Origin: Mycobacterium gordonae
GTDB taxonomy: Bacteria > Actinomycetota > Actinomycetes > Mycobacteriales > Mycobacteriaceae
Assembly: GCF_002101675.1 (NCBI RefSeq)
Contig: NZ_LQOY01000072.1
Location: 1-64,000 of the forward strand
Length of the DNA: 64,000 nucleotides
Direction of reading: 5' to 3'
The stretch's first letter is position 1. Every line of letters starts with the position of its first letter. Both the position numbers and the translations under genes were made by a program. Of the stretch, positions 25,718 to 34,906 are shown piece after piece. The notes under the pieces are model-generated. The model saw only the letters and a list, made by a program, of their open reading frames with translations, searched no databases and had not been told where the DNA came from.

Positions 25718-27220
25718 GTGAACGCTTCGCACTCCTCCAGCATCGAACACGTCGACGTGTTGATCGTTGGCGCCGGTATCTCGGGCATCGGCGCCGCTTA
25801 CTATCTGCAAACGATGCAGCGGGGGAAGAGCTTCGCGATTCTGGAGGCCCGCGCAGACATCGGCGGCACCTGGGACCTGTTCCGCTACCCGGGAATTCGT
25901 TCGGACTCCGACCTGCACACCTTCAGCTACGAGTTCAAGGCGTGGGAGAACGAGAAGGCGATAGCCAGCGCCGACGCCATCATGTCCTACCTACGGGAGA
26001 CGGTCGCCGAGAACGGCATCGAGAAGTCGATTCGGTTCGGGCACAGGGTCATCGATGCCGCCTGGTCCACCCGTGACGCCCGCTGGCTGGTCGAGATCGA
26101 GCATCTCGGTGAACGCATCACGATGAGCTGCGGATGGTTCTTCTGCGCCGGTGGCTATTACCGCTACGACGCCGGGTACACGCCGGAATTCCCCGGGCAA
26201 CAGCGGTTTACCGGTGAAATCGTGCATCCGCAACACTGGCCGGAGGATCTGGACTACGCCGGCAAGCGCGTGTTGATCATCGGAAGTGGTGCGACCGCGG
26301 TCACCCTGGTGCCCGCGATGGCTGAGACCGCCGGGCACGTGACCATGCTGCAGCGTTCGCCGACCTACATGGTGCCGGTGCCCTCCGAGGACCGCATCGC
26401 CAACGCGCTGCCCAAGTTGATCGGCCGCGACCGCGCCTATGCTGTCACCCGGCGCAAGAACATCACTCGTCAACGGCTCATCTGGCGGTTCTGCCAACAG
26501 CACCCGCGGGCCGCGCGCCGACTGATCCGGCACCTCAACGCCAAGCAGCTGCCGGCCGGATATCCCATCGACAAGCACTTCAAGCCGGCCTACAACCCGT
26601 GGGACCAGCGTCTGTGCGCCGTGCCGGATTCAGACCTGTTCAAGGCGATTCGCGATGGCCGGGCCTCAGTGGTCACCGACCAGATCGACACCTTCACCGA
26701 ACGGGGTGTTCGCCTGCAATCAGGACAGGAACTAGAGGCCGACATCATCGTCACTGCCACCGGTCTGAACCTGGTGGCACTCGGCGGCATCGATTTCTCG
26801 GTGGACGGGGTGCCTGTCGACATCCCGGAGACGGTGGCATTCAAAGGTTTCATGCTCAGCGGTATGCCGAACTTCGCCTACATGTTCGGCTACACCAACT
26901 CATCATGGACGCTGAAGGTCGGGCTGGTGTGTGAACACTTCTGCCGCCTGCTGGCCCACATGGACGCGCACGGTTTCTCCGTCTGCTGTCCGCAGCCGCC
27001 CGACTCCATGTCGACCGAGCCCTTTCTGGAGATCACCTCCGGCTACGCCCAGCGCGCTGCCGCCCAGCTGCCTAAGCAGGGGTCCGAAGGGCCGTGGCGG
27101 ACCAACATGGAGTACCGCATCGACCGAAAGTTACTGCGTGAGGGACCAGTCGACGACGACAACCTGCGCTTCACCAAGGCGGCCGCGGCCGTCCTGCCCG
27201 AGCCGGCGTTGACCGGCTGA
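25718..27220 (+). CDS. FAD-dependent Baeyer-Villiger-type monooxygenase (MymA/EthA-like)
   Basis: 500 residues from GTG at 25718; a TTG at 25700 is an alternative start. DVLIVGAGISGIGAAY is the FAD Rossmann loop, GGTWDLFRYPG the family box, FTGEIVHPQHW the Baeyer-Villiger fingerprint FxGxxxHxxxW, and VLIIGSGATAVTLV the NADPH Rossmann loop. It oxidises ketones or aldehydes, or lipid-linked substrates, with NADPH and O2. The setting (WS/DGAT 17 bp downstream, AraC gene nearby) parallels the M. tuberculosis mymA/virS region, where MymA contributes to cell-envelope lipid modification. A second, EthA-type paralogue is at 58530. Confidence 0.93.
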   Translation: MNASHSSSIEHVDVLIVGAGISGIGAAYYLQTMQRGKSFAILEARADIGGTWDLFRYPGIRSDSDLHTFSYEFKAWENEKAIASADAIMSYLRETVAENGIEKSIRFGHRVIDAAWSTRDARWLVEIEHLGERITMSCGWFFCAGGYYRYDAGYTPEFPGQQRFTGEIVHPQHWPEDLDYAGKRVLIIGSGATAVTLVPAMAETAGHVTMLQRSPTYMVPVPSEDRIANALPKLIGRDRAYAVTRRKNITRQRLIWRFCQQHPRAARRLIRHLNAKQLPAGYPIDKHFKPAYNPWDQRLCAVPDSDLFKAIRDGRASVVTDQIDTFTERGVRLQSGQELEADIIVTATGLNLVALGGIDFSVDGVPVDIPETVAFKGFMLSGMPNFAYMFGYTNSSWTLKVGLVCEHFCRLLAHMDAHGFSVCCPQPPDSMSTEPFLEITSGYAQRAAAQLPKQGSEGPWRTNMEYRIDRKLLREGPVDDDNLRFTKAAAAVLPEPALTG

Positions 27221-27237
27221 CGCTTGAGGAGCACACC

Positions 27238-28596
27238 ATGGAACTGATGTCACCCGTCGACGCGCTGTTCTTGTCCGCGGAGTCACGCGAACATCCCTTG
27301 CATGTCGGCGCGCTGCAACTGTTCGAGCCACCCAAGGGCGCGGGTCGGGCGTTCGCGCGGGATACCCATCGGGCGATGCTGGAGTGCCAGGAAGTTGCGC
27401 CGCTGTTCCGCAAGCGCCCCAGTTCCTTTCACGGTGCGCTGACCAACCTGGGTTGGTCGACAGACGACGATGTCGACCTCAGTTATCACGTGCGTCGTTC
27501 TGCCCTGCCCGCCCCGGGACGGGTGCGCGATCTGCTCGACTTGACCTCGCGTCTGCATGCCAATCTGCTGGATCGGCACCGTCCGCTGTGGGAGACACAC
27601 GTCATCGAGGGGCTGCGCGACGGACGGCTCGCGGTGTACTCCAAGATGCACCACGCTCTCGTGGACGGAGTATCCGGGCTGGCGCTGATGCGACAGTCCT
27701 TACACACCGACCCCGACGACACCGAATTCCGCACGGCGTGGAGCCCGGCGCCCAGACGCGCGCCCCGCGATCAGGAGCCCCGCGGACGCCTGCAATACGT
27801 CGGCGCGACGATGCGATCGGTTGCAGGACTTGGCCCGTCGACGCTGCGGCTGGCGCGGGCGGCACTACTGGAGCAGCAACTCACACTGCCATTCGGCGCA
27901 CCCCGCAGCATGCTCAATGTCGCGGTCGGGGGAGCGCGGCGCTGTGCCGCACAATCATGGGAGCTGGACCGGGTCAAGGAGATAAAAGACGCTGCGGGCG
28001 TGAGTCTGAACGATGTCGTGCTCGCAATGTGCGCGGGCGCGCTGCGCGGCTACCTTGACGAGTACGACGCGCTGCCGGCCGCGCCCCTGGTCGCCATGGT
28101 CCCGGTAAGTTTGCGCAACGAGCGAGACGCTCTGGGCGGCAACATGGTTGGCGCTGTGCTGTGCAACTTGGCCACCCACCTGGAGGATCCCGCGGAGCGC
28201 CTGCAAGCGATCCACACCTCGATGCGCGACAACAAGAAGGTCCTGTCACAACTCCCTCGGGCCCAGGCGATGGCGTTGTCGCTGTTGCTGATGAGCCCGG
28301 CCGCGCTCAACACGCTGCCCGGCCTCGCCGAGGCCACTCCGCCGCCGTTCAACGTCTGCATCTCGAATGTGCCCGGGGTACGGGAACCGCGTTATCTCAA
28401 CGGGGCCCGGCTGGTCGGCAACTATCCGATGTCGCTGACGCTCAACGGACAGGCACTCAACATCACCCTGACCAGTACCGCGGACAGTCTCGACTTCGGA
28501 CTGGTGGGCTGCCGGCGCAGCATTCCGCACCTGCAACGGCTACTCAGCCATCTGGAGATATCGCTGAAGGAGCTGCAGCGGGCCGTCGGTCTATGA
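27238..28596 (+). CDS. WS/DGAT acyltransferase (copy 1)
   Basis: 452 residues. HHALVDG near 140-146 is the HHxxxDG catalytic motif of wax ester synthase/diacylglycerol acyltransferases; the C-terminal NVCISNVPG and PMSLTLNGQALNIT segments are also typical. It transfers acyl chains from acyl-CoA to diacylglycerol or alcohols at the membrane to form storage or envelope lipids. It lies 17 bp after the monooxygenase, so it is probably controlled by the TGTC element. Its end overlaps the convergent AraC gene by six bases. Confidence 0.95.
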   Translation: MELMSPVDALFLSAESREHPLHVGALQLFEPPKGAGRAFARDTHRAMLECQEVAPLFRKRPSSFHGALTNLGWSTDDDVDLSYHVRRSALPAPGRVRDLLDLTSRLHANLLDRHRPLWETHVIEGLRDGRLAVYSKMHHALVDGVSGLALMRQSLHTDPDDTEFRTAWSPAPRRAPRDQEPRGRLQYVGATMRSVAGLGPSTLRLARAALLEQQLTLPFGAPRSMLNVAVGGARRCAAQSWELDRVKEIKDAAGVSLNDVVLAMCAGALRGYLDEYDALPAAPLVAMVPVSLRNERDALGGNMVGAVLCNLATHLEDPAERLQAIHTSMRDNKKVLSQLPRAQAMALSLLLMSPAALNTLPGLAEATPPPFNVCISNVPGVREPRYLNGARLVGNYPMSLTLNGQALNITLTSTADSLDFGLVGCRRSIPHLQRLLSHLEISLKELQRAVGL

Positions 28597-29616
28597 GGGG
28601 TGGCCGACCAGCGCGCGCGGCGTCCGGGTCTGGTTGCGATAGGACGCCGGGCCCGTGCCGAACCAGCGCTTGCACGAGCGCGACAGCACGCTCTGCTCGG
28701 CGTAGCCCAACTCGCGGGCCAGGTGCGACAAGCTCATTGCGGTAGTCCGGAGATAGCGGTCGGCTGCGTCCCTCCGAACTTCGTCGATAAGGGCGGCGAA
28801 GGTGGTGCCGTGGTCGGCCAGCCTGCGCTGCAACGTTTTCGGATGCAGGTTGAACTGGTGAGCCACCACCTCGAGGCTCGCGGCTCCGGTCGGTAACAGC
28901 TGGCGGACGATGGTGCGCACCGACTCCACGATCCCGGCGCCCAACGGCGTGATACTGCTCAGGTAGTCCACGACGGCGCGGTGGGCGAGTTCGTCCCGGT
29001 TCAGTGGGCGGGCCAGGTCGGCGGTGCGCACCGTGAACCCGGCGCTGCGTTGCGCGAAATAGGGCTTGCAGCCGAAATATTCGGCGTAGCTGGCTTTCGG
29101 TGTGAGCGGGTCGTGCGGCAGGTGCACCGAGAGTCCGACGAATTTCGCGCCCATGAGTAGCCGAAATACCCCGAGCGAGACACCCAGCGCCAATTCCATC
29201 GTCTGCGGACACTTGATTGCCTCGTCGAGCAGGAACTCGAGGGAGATGAACGACCGTTCCGGATCGGCCAGGGGCGCGATCGAGACGGCGATTGCGGGAC
29301 TGTATGCCGCCATGAACGTGCTGAAGATGGCCAGTGCATCGGCCACCGTTGCGGCGGTACGGGCCGCCACGCCCACCGGTCCCAGGATTTCGATGCCCTG
29401 GCGTCGTGCCAGCCGCCGCCCGAAGTCCGCAGTGGCGGTCGCCTCCGCCGCCGCTTCGAGCGCCCTGATTGCCGCCCGCATCGGGATGAATGCATCGTAG
29501 TTGCCGACGTCCTGCTCCCGAATTCCGTTGGCGCGCAGCAGCGCGGCCGGATCCCCACCCAATTCCGCGACCAGCTTCGGGTAGTTGGCGAGCGCCGTCC
29601 CGCGCACTACGGACAT
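28591..29616 (-). CDS. AraC-family regulator (VirS-like)
   Basis: 341 residues from the ATG at 29614-29616. The N-terminal 200 residues match the arabinose-binding-like domain of the VirS/OruR group, and the C-terminal HTH pair (HPKTLQRRLADHGTTF, then SLSHLARELGYAEQSVLSRS) is AraC type. In M. tuberculosis, VirS controls the mymA operon; the same partner families surround this gene. The TGTC element overlaps its own start codon, so autorepression is likely. Orthology to VirS is inferred from context and length only. Confidence 0.9.
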   Translation of the reverse strand: MSVVRGTALANYPKLVAELGGDPAALLRANGIREQDVGNYDAFIPMRAAIRALEAAAEATATADFGRRLARRQGIEILGPVGVAARTAATVADALAIFSTFMAAYSPAIAVSIAPLADPERSFISLEFLLDEAIKCPQTMELALGVSLGVFRLLMGAKFVGLSVHLPHDPLTPKASYAEYFGCKPYFAQRSAGFTVRTADLARPLNRDELAHRAVVDYLSSITPLGAGIVESVRTIVRQLLPTGAASLEVVAHQFNLHPKTLQRRLADHGTTFAALIDEVRRDAADRYLRTTAMSLSHLARELGYAEQSVLSRSCKRWFGTGPASYRNQTRTPRALVGHPS

Positions 29617-29656
29617 GTCTCGAATTGTCAAAAAGTTGTCTTCAGATGTCAAGACC
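29616..29656. promoter_or_regulatory. Four-box TGTC element between AraC and DUF1330-like genes
   Basis: TGTC boxes begin at 29616, 29626, 29637 and 29647, again 10, 11, 10 bp apart, with the same TGTCAAAAAGTTGTC core and TGTCAAGAC end as at 25579. The first box overlaps the AraC start codon. The element reads in the direction of the DUF1330-like gene, 60 bp upstream of its ATG. Confidence 0.75.
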
Positions 29657-29715
29657 CGACCGTGGTCGACGGCGCATTGTGAATGTCCAGAAGCAGATCC
29701 AACAAAGGAACTGAG

Positions 29716-30102
29716 ATGACGTCGACCCTCGAAGCAACGTTCGATCAACTGACCACGCTGGCCGCGAGACCGGCCGAGGCGCCGGTGGTGATGGTCAATC
29801 TGTTGAAGTTCAGGGCCGCCGGTGGGTTGGAGTCCTACCAGCGCTACGCCCGTGAGGCGATGCCCCACCTCGACCGGGTCGGCGCCACCGTCCGCTATGG
29901 CGGCGTGACACCGGGCAACGTCATCGGCGACGGTGAAAAGCCTTGGTGGGATGCGATTCTCATCGTCGAGTACCCGACTCCGCAAGCCTTCATCGACATG
30001 GTGTCGACGCCGGAATACGCCCGGGTGCACGAGCACCGCGCCGCCGGACTGGAACGCGGCGACCTGATCGCCACGTCGGTCTGGTCTGTTGGTGCGGAGT
30101 AG
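29716..30102 (+). CDS. DUF1330-like small protein
   Basis: 128 residues from the ATG at 29716, preceded by AAGGAA. The pattern VVMVNLLKFR, YQRYAREAMPHLDRVGATV, WDAILIVEYPTPQAFIDM and STPEYARVHEHRAAGL is that of DUF1330 proteins, a dimeric alpha/beta-barrel family related to EthD. Function unknown; relatives act on or bind small organic molecules. The shared TGTC element places it in the same regulon as the monooxygenase and WS/DGAT. Confidence 0.85.
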   Translation: MTSTLEATFDQLTTLAARPAEAPVVMVNLLKFRAAGGLESYQRYAREAMPHLDRVGATVRYGGVTPGNVIGDGEKPWWDAILIVEYPTPQAFIDMVSTPEYARVHEHRAAGLERGDLIATSVWSVGAE

Positions 30103-30184
30103 GCGGCTCGGGCCGATGGACTAACGGCCTCTATTTTTCAAACACCTTCGCTTTGCACCGGAATCTCGGGGTGTAATAGCGGGC

Positions 30185-31558
30185 ATGGAATTGATGATGC
30201 CCACCGACTCGATGTTCCTGTTCACCGAATCGCGGGAGCATCCGCTGCACGTGGGCGGGTTGTCGTTGTTCCAGCCCCCGGAAGGGGCCGGACCGGAATT
30301 CGTCCGAGAGTTCTACGACAAGCTGGTCGCCAACGACGAATTCCAGCCGACGTTCCGTAAACACCCGGCGACGATCGGCGGCGGCATCGCGCGGGTCGCC
30401 TGGGCCTACGACGACGAGGTCGACGTCGACTACCACGTCCGCCGCTCGGCCCTGCCGTCGCCGGGACGTGTGCGTGATCTGCTCGAGCTGACCTCGCGGC
30501 TGCACACCAGCCTGCTGGACCGGCACCGTCCGCTGTGGGAGTTGCACGTCGTCGAGGGGCTCAACGACGGTCGCTTCGCGATGTACACGAAGATGCACCA
30601 CGCCCTGATCGACGGTGTCTCGGCGGTGAAGTTGATGCAGCGGACCATGTCGACCGACCCCGACGACACCCACGTGAAGGCGATGTGGAATCTGCCGCGA
30701 CCGCCCCGCGCGCCTAAGCCGGAGTCAGACGGCGGCGGTTCCAACCCGCTGACCTCCCTGGTAAAAATGGCGGGATCGGTTGTCGGCGTTGCCCCTTCAA
30801 CGCTGAAGCTGGCCCGGGCGGCGCTGTTCGAGCAGCAATTGACGCTGCCGTTCGCGGCGCCGCACACCATGCTGAACGTGAAGGTCGGGGGAGCCCGCCG
30901 GTGCGCCGGTCAGTCCTGGTCGCTGGACCGCGTCAAGGGTGTCAAAGAGGCCGCCGGCGTGACCGTCAACGACGCGGTGCTGGCAATGTGCGCCGGCGCG
31001 CTGCGCTACTACCTGCTCGAACAAGACGCTTTGCCGGACACCCCCCTGGTCGCCATGGTGCCGGTCAGCCTGCGTTCGGAAGCCGACGCCGACAGCGGCG
31101 GCAACAAGGTCGGCAGCATCCTGTGCAACCTGGCCACCAACATCGACGACCCCGCCAGGCGGCTGCAGATCATCGGCGACTCCATGCGCCGCAACAAGAA
31201 GGTGCTCGCGGAACTGCCGTCCTACCAGGTGCTCGCACTGTCCGCGCTGAACATGGCGCCGCTGACGCTCGCCGGTGTGCCGGGCTTCCTGTCGGCGGTG
31301 CCGCCGCCGTTCAACATCGTCATCTCGAACGTGCCCGGCGTCGGCGATCCGCTGTACTACGGCGGGGCCCGGCTCGACGGCAGCTACCCGTTGTCCAACA
31401 TCCCGGACGGCCAGGCGCTGAACATCACCCTGGTCAACAATGCCGGCAACCTGGACTTCGGGCTCGTCGGCTGCCGCCGTAGCGTGCCGCACCTACAGCG
31501 ACTGCTGGCCCATCTGGAGACCTCATTGAAGGACCTGGAGCAGGCCGTCGGAGTCTGA
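30185..31558 (+). CDS. WS/DGAT acyltransferase (copy 2)
   Basis: 457 residues, with HHALIDG as the HHxxxDG motif and strong resemblance to copy 1 (MELM start, REHPLHVG, RRSALPSPGRVRDLLELTSR, FNIVISNVPGV). Same reaction: acyl-CoA to diacylglycerol or wax ester. The ATG has little upstream leader; TAATAG at 30174-30179, five bases before it, may be a -10 of a leaderless transcript. A NUDIX gene follows after 5 bp. Confidence 0.95.
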   Translation: MELMMPTDSMFLFTESREHPLHVGGLSLFQPPEGAGPEFVREFYDKLVANDEFQPTFRKHPATIGGGIARVAWAYDDEVDVDYHVRRSALPSPGRVRDLLELTSRLHTSLLDRHRPLWELHVVEGLNDGRFAMYTKMHHALIDGVSAVKLMQRTMSTDPDDTHVKAMWNLPRPPRAPKPESDGGGSNPLTSLVKMAGSVVGVAPSTLKLARAALFEQQLTLPFAAPHTMLNVKVGGARRCAGQSWSLDRVKGVKEAAGVTVNDAVLAMCAGALRYYLLEQDALPDTPLVAMVPVSLRSEADADSGGNKVGSILCNLATNIDDPARRLQIIGDSMRRNKKVLAELPSYQVLALSALNMAPLTLAGVPGFLSAVPPPFNIVISNVPGVGDPLYYGGARLDGSYPLSNIPDGQALNITLVNNAGNLDFGLVGCRRSVPHLQRLLAHLETSLKDLEQAVGV

Positions 31559-31563
31559 CCGCG

Positions 31564-32049
31564 ATGCCGAAGCTGAGCGCGGGTCTGCTGCTGTACCGGG
31601 CACGCGCCGGCGTCGTCGAGGTGCTGCTCGCACACCCGGGTGGACCATTCTGGGCGCGCAAGGACGACGGCGCCTGGTCGATCCCTAAGGGTGAATACGA
31701 CGAGGGCGATGATCCCTGGGCGGCGGCGCGTCGTGAGTTCGCCGAAGAGCTGGGGTTGCCGGTGCCCGACGGGCCGAGACTGGACTTCGGGCCGGTGAAG
31801 CAACCCAGTGGCAAGGTGGTGACAGCCTTCGCGGTCGGCGGCGATCTCGATATCACCGACGCGAGCAGCAACACCTTCGAGATGGAGTGGCCGCGCGGCT
31901 CCGGCAGGATGCGGGAATTCCCCGAAGTCGATCGCGTCGGCTGGTTCGCGGTGGCCCAGGCCCGCGCCAAGTTACTCAAGGGCCAGCGGGTTTTCCTGGA
32001 TCGGTTGATGGCGCAGCCGGACCTGGCCGGGCTCAGCGAAGGTCAGTAG
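31564..32049 (+). CDS. NUDIX hydrolase
   Basis: 161 residues. PKGEYDEGDDPWAAARREF leading into AEELGL is the NUDIX box, with REFAEELG intact and Asp at the position of the first Glu. NUDIX enzymes cleave nucleoside diphosphates linked to another moiety; the PKGEYDEGD lead resembles the diadenosine-polyphosphate/MutT-like DUF4916-type group. Placed 5 bp after the WS/DGAT gene, so probably co-transcribed, although a functional link is not obvious. Confidence 0.9.
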   Translation: MPKLSAGLLLYRARAGVVEVLLAHPGGPFWARKDDGAWSIPKGEYDEGDDPWAAARREFAEELGLPVPDGPRLDFGPVKQPSGKVVTAFAVGGDLDITDASSNTFEMEWPRGSGRMREFPEVDRVGWFAVAQARAKLLKGQRVFLDRLMAQPDLAGLSEGQ

Positions 32050-32066
32050 TGGCGGCGAGCGTTTGA

Positions 32067-32080
32067 CCGTGCGCCCACGG
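32067..32080. terminator. Short hairpin between convergent genes
   Basis: CCGTG (32067-32071), loop CGCC, CACGG (32076-32080) in the 83 bp between the convergent NUDIX and DUF2330 genes, preceded by GGCGAGCG as in the larger hairpin at 12159. There is no T-tract. Confidence 0.3.
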
Positions 32081-32132
32081 CGGCGGAATCCAAGGTTCTT
32101 GAATTCGCGCCGCACGCGCACATTGGAAGCGG

Positions 32133-33191
32133 TCAGCGCACACTCGACACGGCGCGGCGCCCGCGGCGCCGCATCACCCCCAGCACGACCACCGCCAGGA
32201 CGATCGTCGCCGCCAGCCCGCCCAGAAGCACGAACTCCAGCGGGAAGACGACGTCGTCGTTGACGACGATCACCTGCCGGTACGGATCGTCGTTTGCGGC
32301 GTTGCCGAAGGTGAAGTCCGACGTGATAGACGCTGTGCGGACGATGTCCACCTGCGTCTTGGTCAGATACGAGCCATGGTCGGCGGCCAGTTCGCGCAGC
32401 AGGGAATCCTGCACGGCGGCGGCGACGTTGCCGGCGAATCCGATTGTGGTTGTCTGCGTGGAATTGTCGGCGTCGGTGCGCTGCTGACGGTGATCGGCGA
32501 GGGTGAAGACGGTGACGTGCTGCGGCTCCGGCGCGGCGACCGACAGACGCATCGGATACACCAGCTTCGGTGACCCGAAGGTCAGCCGCACCGGATCGAG
32601 TCCGCCCACGATCGGCGCGGTGCTGGTCAGCCGCAGTGCCACGAATGACCAGCCGTCGCGTACGTAGGGGCTCATCGCCTGCAGCACCGCCGCCTTGATG
32701 GCATAACCGTTGTCGCTCAACCAGTTCTGCAGGCCGGTCAGGTCACCGCCCGCCAGCGTGGTGGCCTCCAGCGGCCCAAGATGCACCTGACCGACCACGT
32801 TCGGTGCGCCCGCAGCTGCGCCCGGCCGCGCCCCCTCGAGCGGGGCGCGGGCATTGCCGCCCAGTGTCCAGTGCCGCTGGTGCCGGATCTGCGGCGCGGT
32901 GAGCCGGTCCAACTCGGTGAAGGTCGCCTTGTCGGCGGCCGCCACGGTGGCGGGTGTGGGAGTGGGCACCACCAGCGCGACATGATCGGTGGTGGCGTCC
33001 ATCGCCAGTTGCATCACCATGGTCTCGGTTGCGCCATCCCAATGCACAAGTGCCACTTCACGATTCATGGTGGCATTGGCCCCGCCGGGTGCGATGGCGG
33101 CGCCGCACGCACACGCACGGCTGGGCGCCGAGAAAGCCAGCATGGCCGTGAGAACGACCACGACCAGCCCGAACCGGCACACCCGACGCAC
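32133..33191 (-). CDS. DUF2330 family exported membrane-anchored protein
   Basis: 352 residues from a GTG at 33189-33191 (a GTG six bases upstream is equally possible). A signal peptide (RRVCRFGLVVVVLTAML ... SRACACG) leads into the DUF2330 domain, which typically starts with clustered cysteines and handles surface-exposed function of unknown nature. A C-terminal transmembrane helix (EFVLLGGLAATIVLAVVVL) followed by basic MRRRGRR anchors it in the membrane. Divergent from the P450 gene with a gap of about 40 bp. Confidence 0.85.
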   Translation of the reverse strand: MRRVCRFGLVVVVLTAMLAFSAPSRACACGAAIAPGGANATMNREVALVHWDGATETMVMQLAMDATTDHVALVVPTPTPATVAAADKATFTELDRLTAPQIRHQRHWTLGGNARAPLEGARPGAAAGAPNVVGQVHLGPLEATTLAGGDLTGLQNWLSDNGYAIKAAVLQAMSPYVRDGWSFVALRLTSTAPIVGGLDPVRLTFGSPKLVYPMRLSVAAPEPQHVTVFTLADHRQQRTDADNSTQTTTIGFAGNVAAAVQDSLLRELAADHGSYLTKTQVDIVRTASITSDFTFGNAANDDPYRQVIVVNDDVVFPLEFVLLGGLAATIVLAVVVLGVMRRRGRRAVSSVR

Positions 33192-33230
33192 CGCCACCCC
33201 GACGATGCTAGCGCAGGCACAATGGCATTC

Positions 33231-34454
33231 ATGACGATTGCGGAACCCACCGAATCGCAGACCTTGCTGTTGCGGCTGCTCGACCCGGCCACCCGGGCGG
33301 ATCCTTACCCGGTGTGCGCCGCATTGCGCGACCGCGGCCCACTGACACTGCCGGGTGCCGACTTCGTTGTGTTCTCGACCTACCGGGACTGTGACGACGT
33401 GTTGCGGCACCCGTCGTCGAGCAGCGACCACCTCCGGTCGACGGCCGCCCGCCAGATGGCCGAGGCCGACCCGTCGATGAGCCGGGAGGTGCCGCCCGGA
33501 TTCTTGTTCCTCGACCCGCCCGATCACACGCGGCTGCGCAAGCTGGTCAGCAAGGCGTTTGCGCCGAAGGTGGTGGCGGGACTGCAACCGGAGATCGAAG
33601 CGCTGGTCGGCGGGCTGCTCGACCGGATCGCCGAGCGGGGCAGCTTCGACGTTGTCGCGGACTTCGCCTACCCGCTGCCCGTGGCGGTGATCTGCCGCCT
33701 GCTCGGCGTGCCGCTCGAGGAGGAGCCACAATTCAGCCACGCATCGGCGGTACTGGCCAAGTCGCTGGACCCGTTCTTCACCGACGACCAGGCCGATGAG
33801 CTCGACGAGCAGATGGATGCCGCCGCGGGCCTGCGTGACTATCTGCACGGCCTGATCGCCCGGCGCCGGTCTCAGCCCGGCGATGACCTGCTGTCAGGCC
33901 TGGTCGCCGTGAACGAGTCCGGCGATCAGCTGACCGAAGAGGAGATCGTGTCGACGTGCCTGCTGCTGTTGGTCGCCGGGCACGAGACCACGGTGAACCT
34001 GATCGGCAACGCCATCCTCGCGATGCTGCGCGACGGCCGGCAGTGGGCGGCGCTGAGCGCCGACCCGGACCGTGCGCCATCGATCGTCGAGGAGACCCTC
34101 CGCTACGACCCTCCGGTCCAGCAACTCACTCGAATTGCCCTCGACGACATCAGGATCGGGGACACACCGGTGGCCGAGGGGGACATGATGATGCTGCTGC
34201 TGGCCGCCGCGCACCGCGATCCCGCCGAGTACCACCGGCCGGACACCTTCGACCCGGACCGGGGCACGTTGCGGCACTTGGGTTTCGGGCGCGGCGTCCA
34301 CTACTGCCTGGGCGCCCCGCTGGCGCGGCTGGAAGCCACGGCGGCGTTGTCGGCCCTGGCCGCCCGCTTCCCGCAGGCGCGGCTGGCGAGCGAACCGCTG
34401 TACAAGCCGAACGTCACCCTGCGCGGGTTGTCGGCGTTGACGGTCGCGGTCTAG
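33231..34454 (+). CDS. Cytochrome P450
   Basis: 407 residues from ATG 33231; an in-frame ATG at 33222 could be used instead. AGHETT (249-254) is the I-helix oxygen-activation motif, ETLR (288-291) the ExxR salt bridge, and FGRGVHYCLG (352-361) the heme loop with axial Cys359. It is a soluble bacterial class I P450, needing ferredoxin and reductase encoded elsewhere; no redox partner is adjacent. CYP family and substrate are not assignable by eye. Stop overlaps the convergent DUF6941-like gene. Confidence 0.95.
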   Translation: MTIAEPTESQTLLLRLLDPATRADPYPVCAALRDRGPLTLPGADFVVFSTYRDCDDVLRHPSSSSDHLRSTAARQMAEADPSMSREVPPGFLFLDPPDHTRLRKLVSKAFAPKVVAGLQPEIEALVGGLLDRIAERGSFDVVADFAYPLPVAVICRLLGVPLEEEPQFSHASAVLAKSLDPFFTDDQADELDEQMDAAAGLRDYLHGLIARRRSQPGDDLLSGLVAVNESGDQLTEEEIVSTCLLLLVAGHETTVNLIGNAILAMLRDGRQWAALSADPDRAPSIVEETLRYDPPVQQLTRIALDDIRIGDTPVAEGDMMMLLLAAAHRDPAEYHRPDTFDPDRGTLRHLGFGRGVHYCLGAPLARLEATAALSALAARFPQARLASEPLYKPNVTLRGLSALTVAV

Positions 34455-34870
34455 GCGCCGTTGCGTCCCGGCCGTCCCCCGGCCATGTTGATCATCAGGG
34501 GTATGGGGGTGGCTATCGGCTTGAGCGCCTCGGCGTCGTGGTAGACGCCGATGGTGTACTCGCCCGTGGTCTCGATCGCGAAAGACAACTGCGGGGTGAA
34601 ACACCGGTACTTCGACGGCTTGTCCTCGTCCGGCCACTGCCAGGCCGAACGGACGGTGCCCCGGATGGTCCCGGCCGGGTCTTTGCAGACGATGAACAGC
34701 TCCGGATCGAAATCCCCACCCGAAGGCGCGTGTACCACCAGAACAAGGGGGACCGTCAGCCACACCGGGGTCTGGTTGACCTCATAGCTGGTGATCGGCA
34801 CGCGGGTGGCGTCGATCGCGGAATCGTCGATGTTGGCGGAGCCCGCCACGAGCAGAGCGGCTACATGCAT
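34451..34870 (-). CDS. Small conserved protein, DUF6941-like (copy 3)
   Basis: 139 residues. Tandem with the next gene, which it resembles throughout (PLVLVVHAPSGGDFDPE, VCKDPAGTIRG, SAWQWPDED, KYRCFTPQLSF, GEYTIGVYHDAE). The same strand order as copies 1 and 2 is visible at lower identity. No signal peptide. Function unknown. Ends in a short Gly/Arg tail overlapping the P450 stop by four bases. Confidence 0.7.
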   Translation of the reverse strand: MHVAALLVAGSANIDDSAIDATRVPITSYEVNQTPVWLTVPLVLVVHAPSGGDFDPELFIVCKDPAGTIRGTVRSAWQWPDEDKPSKYRCFTPQLSFAIETTGEYTIGVYHDAEALKPIATPIPLMINMAGGRPGRNGA

Positions 34871-34906
34871 TGCGACATCTTAAGGGCGCGGGGCGCGCGC
34901 GCCAGC

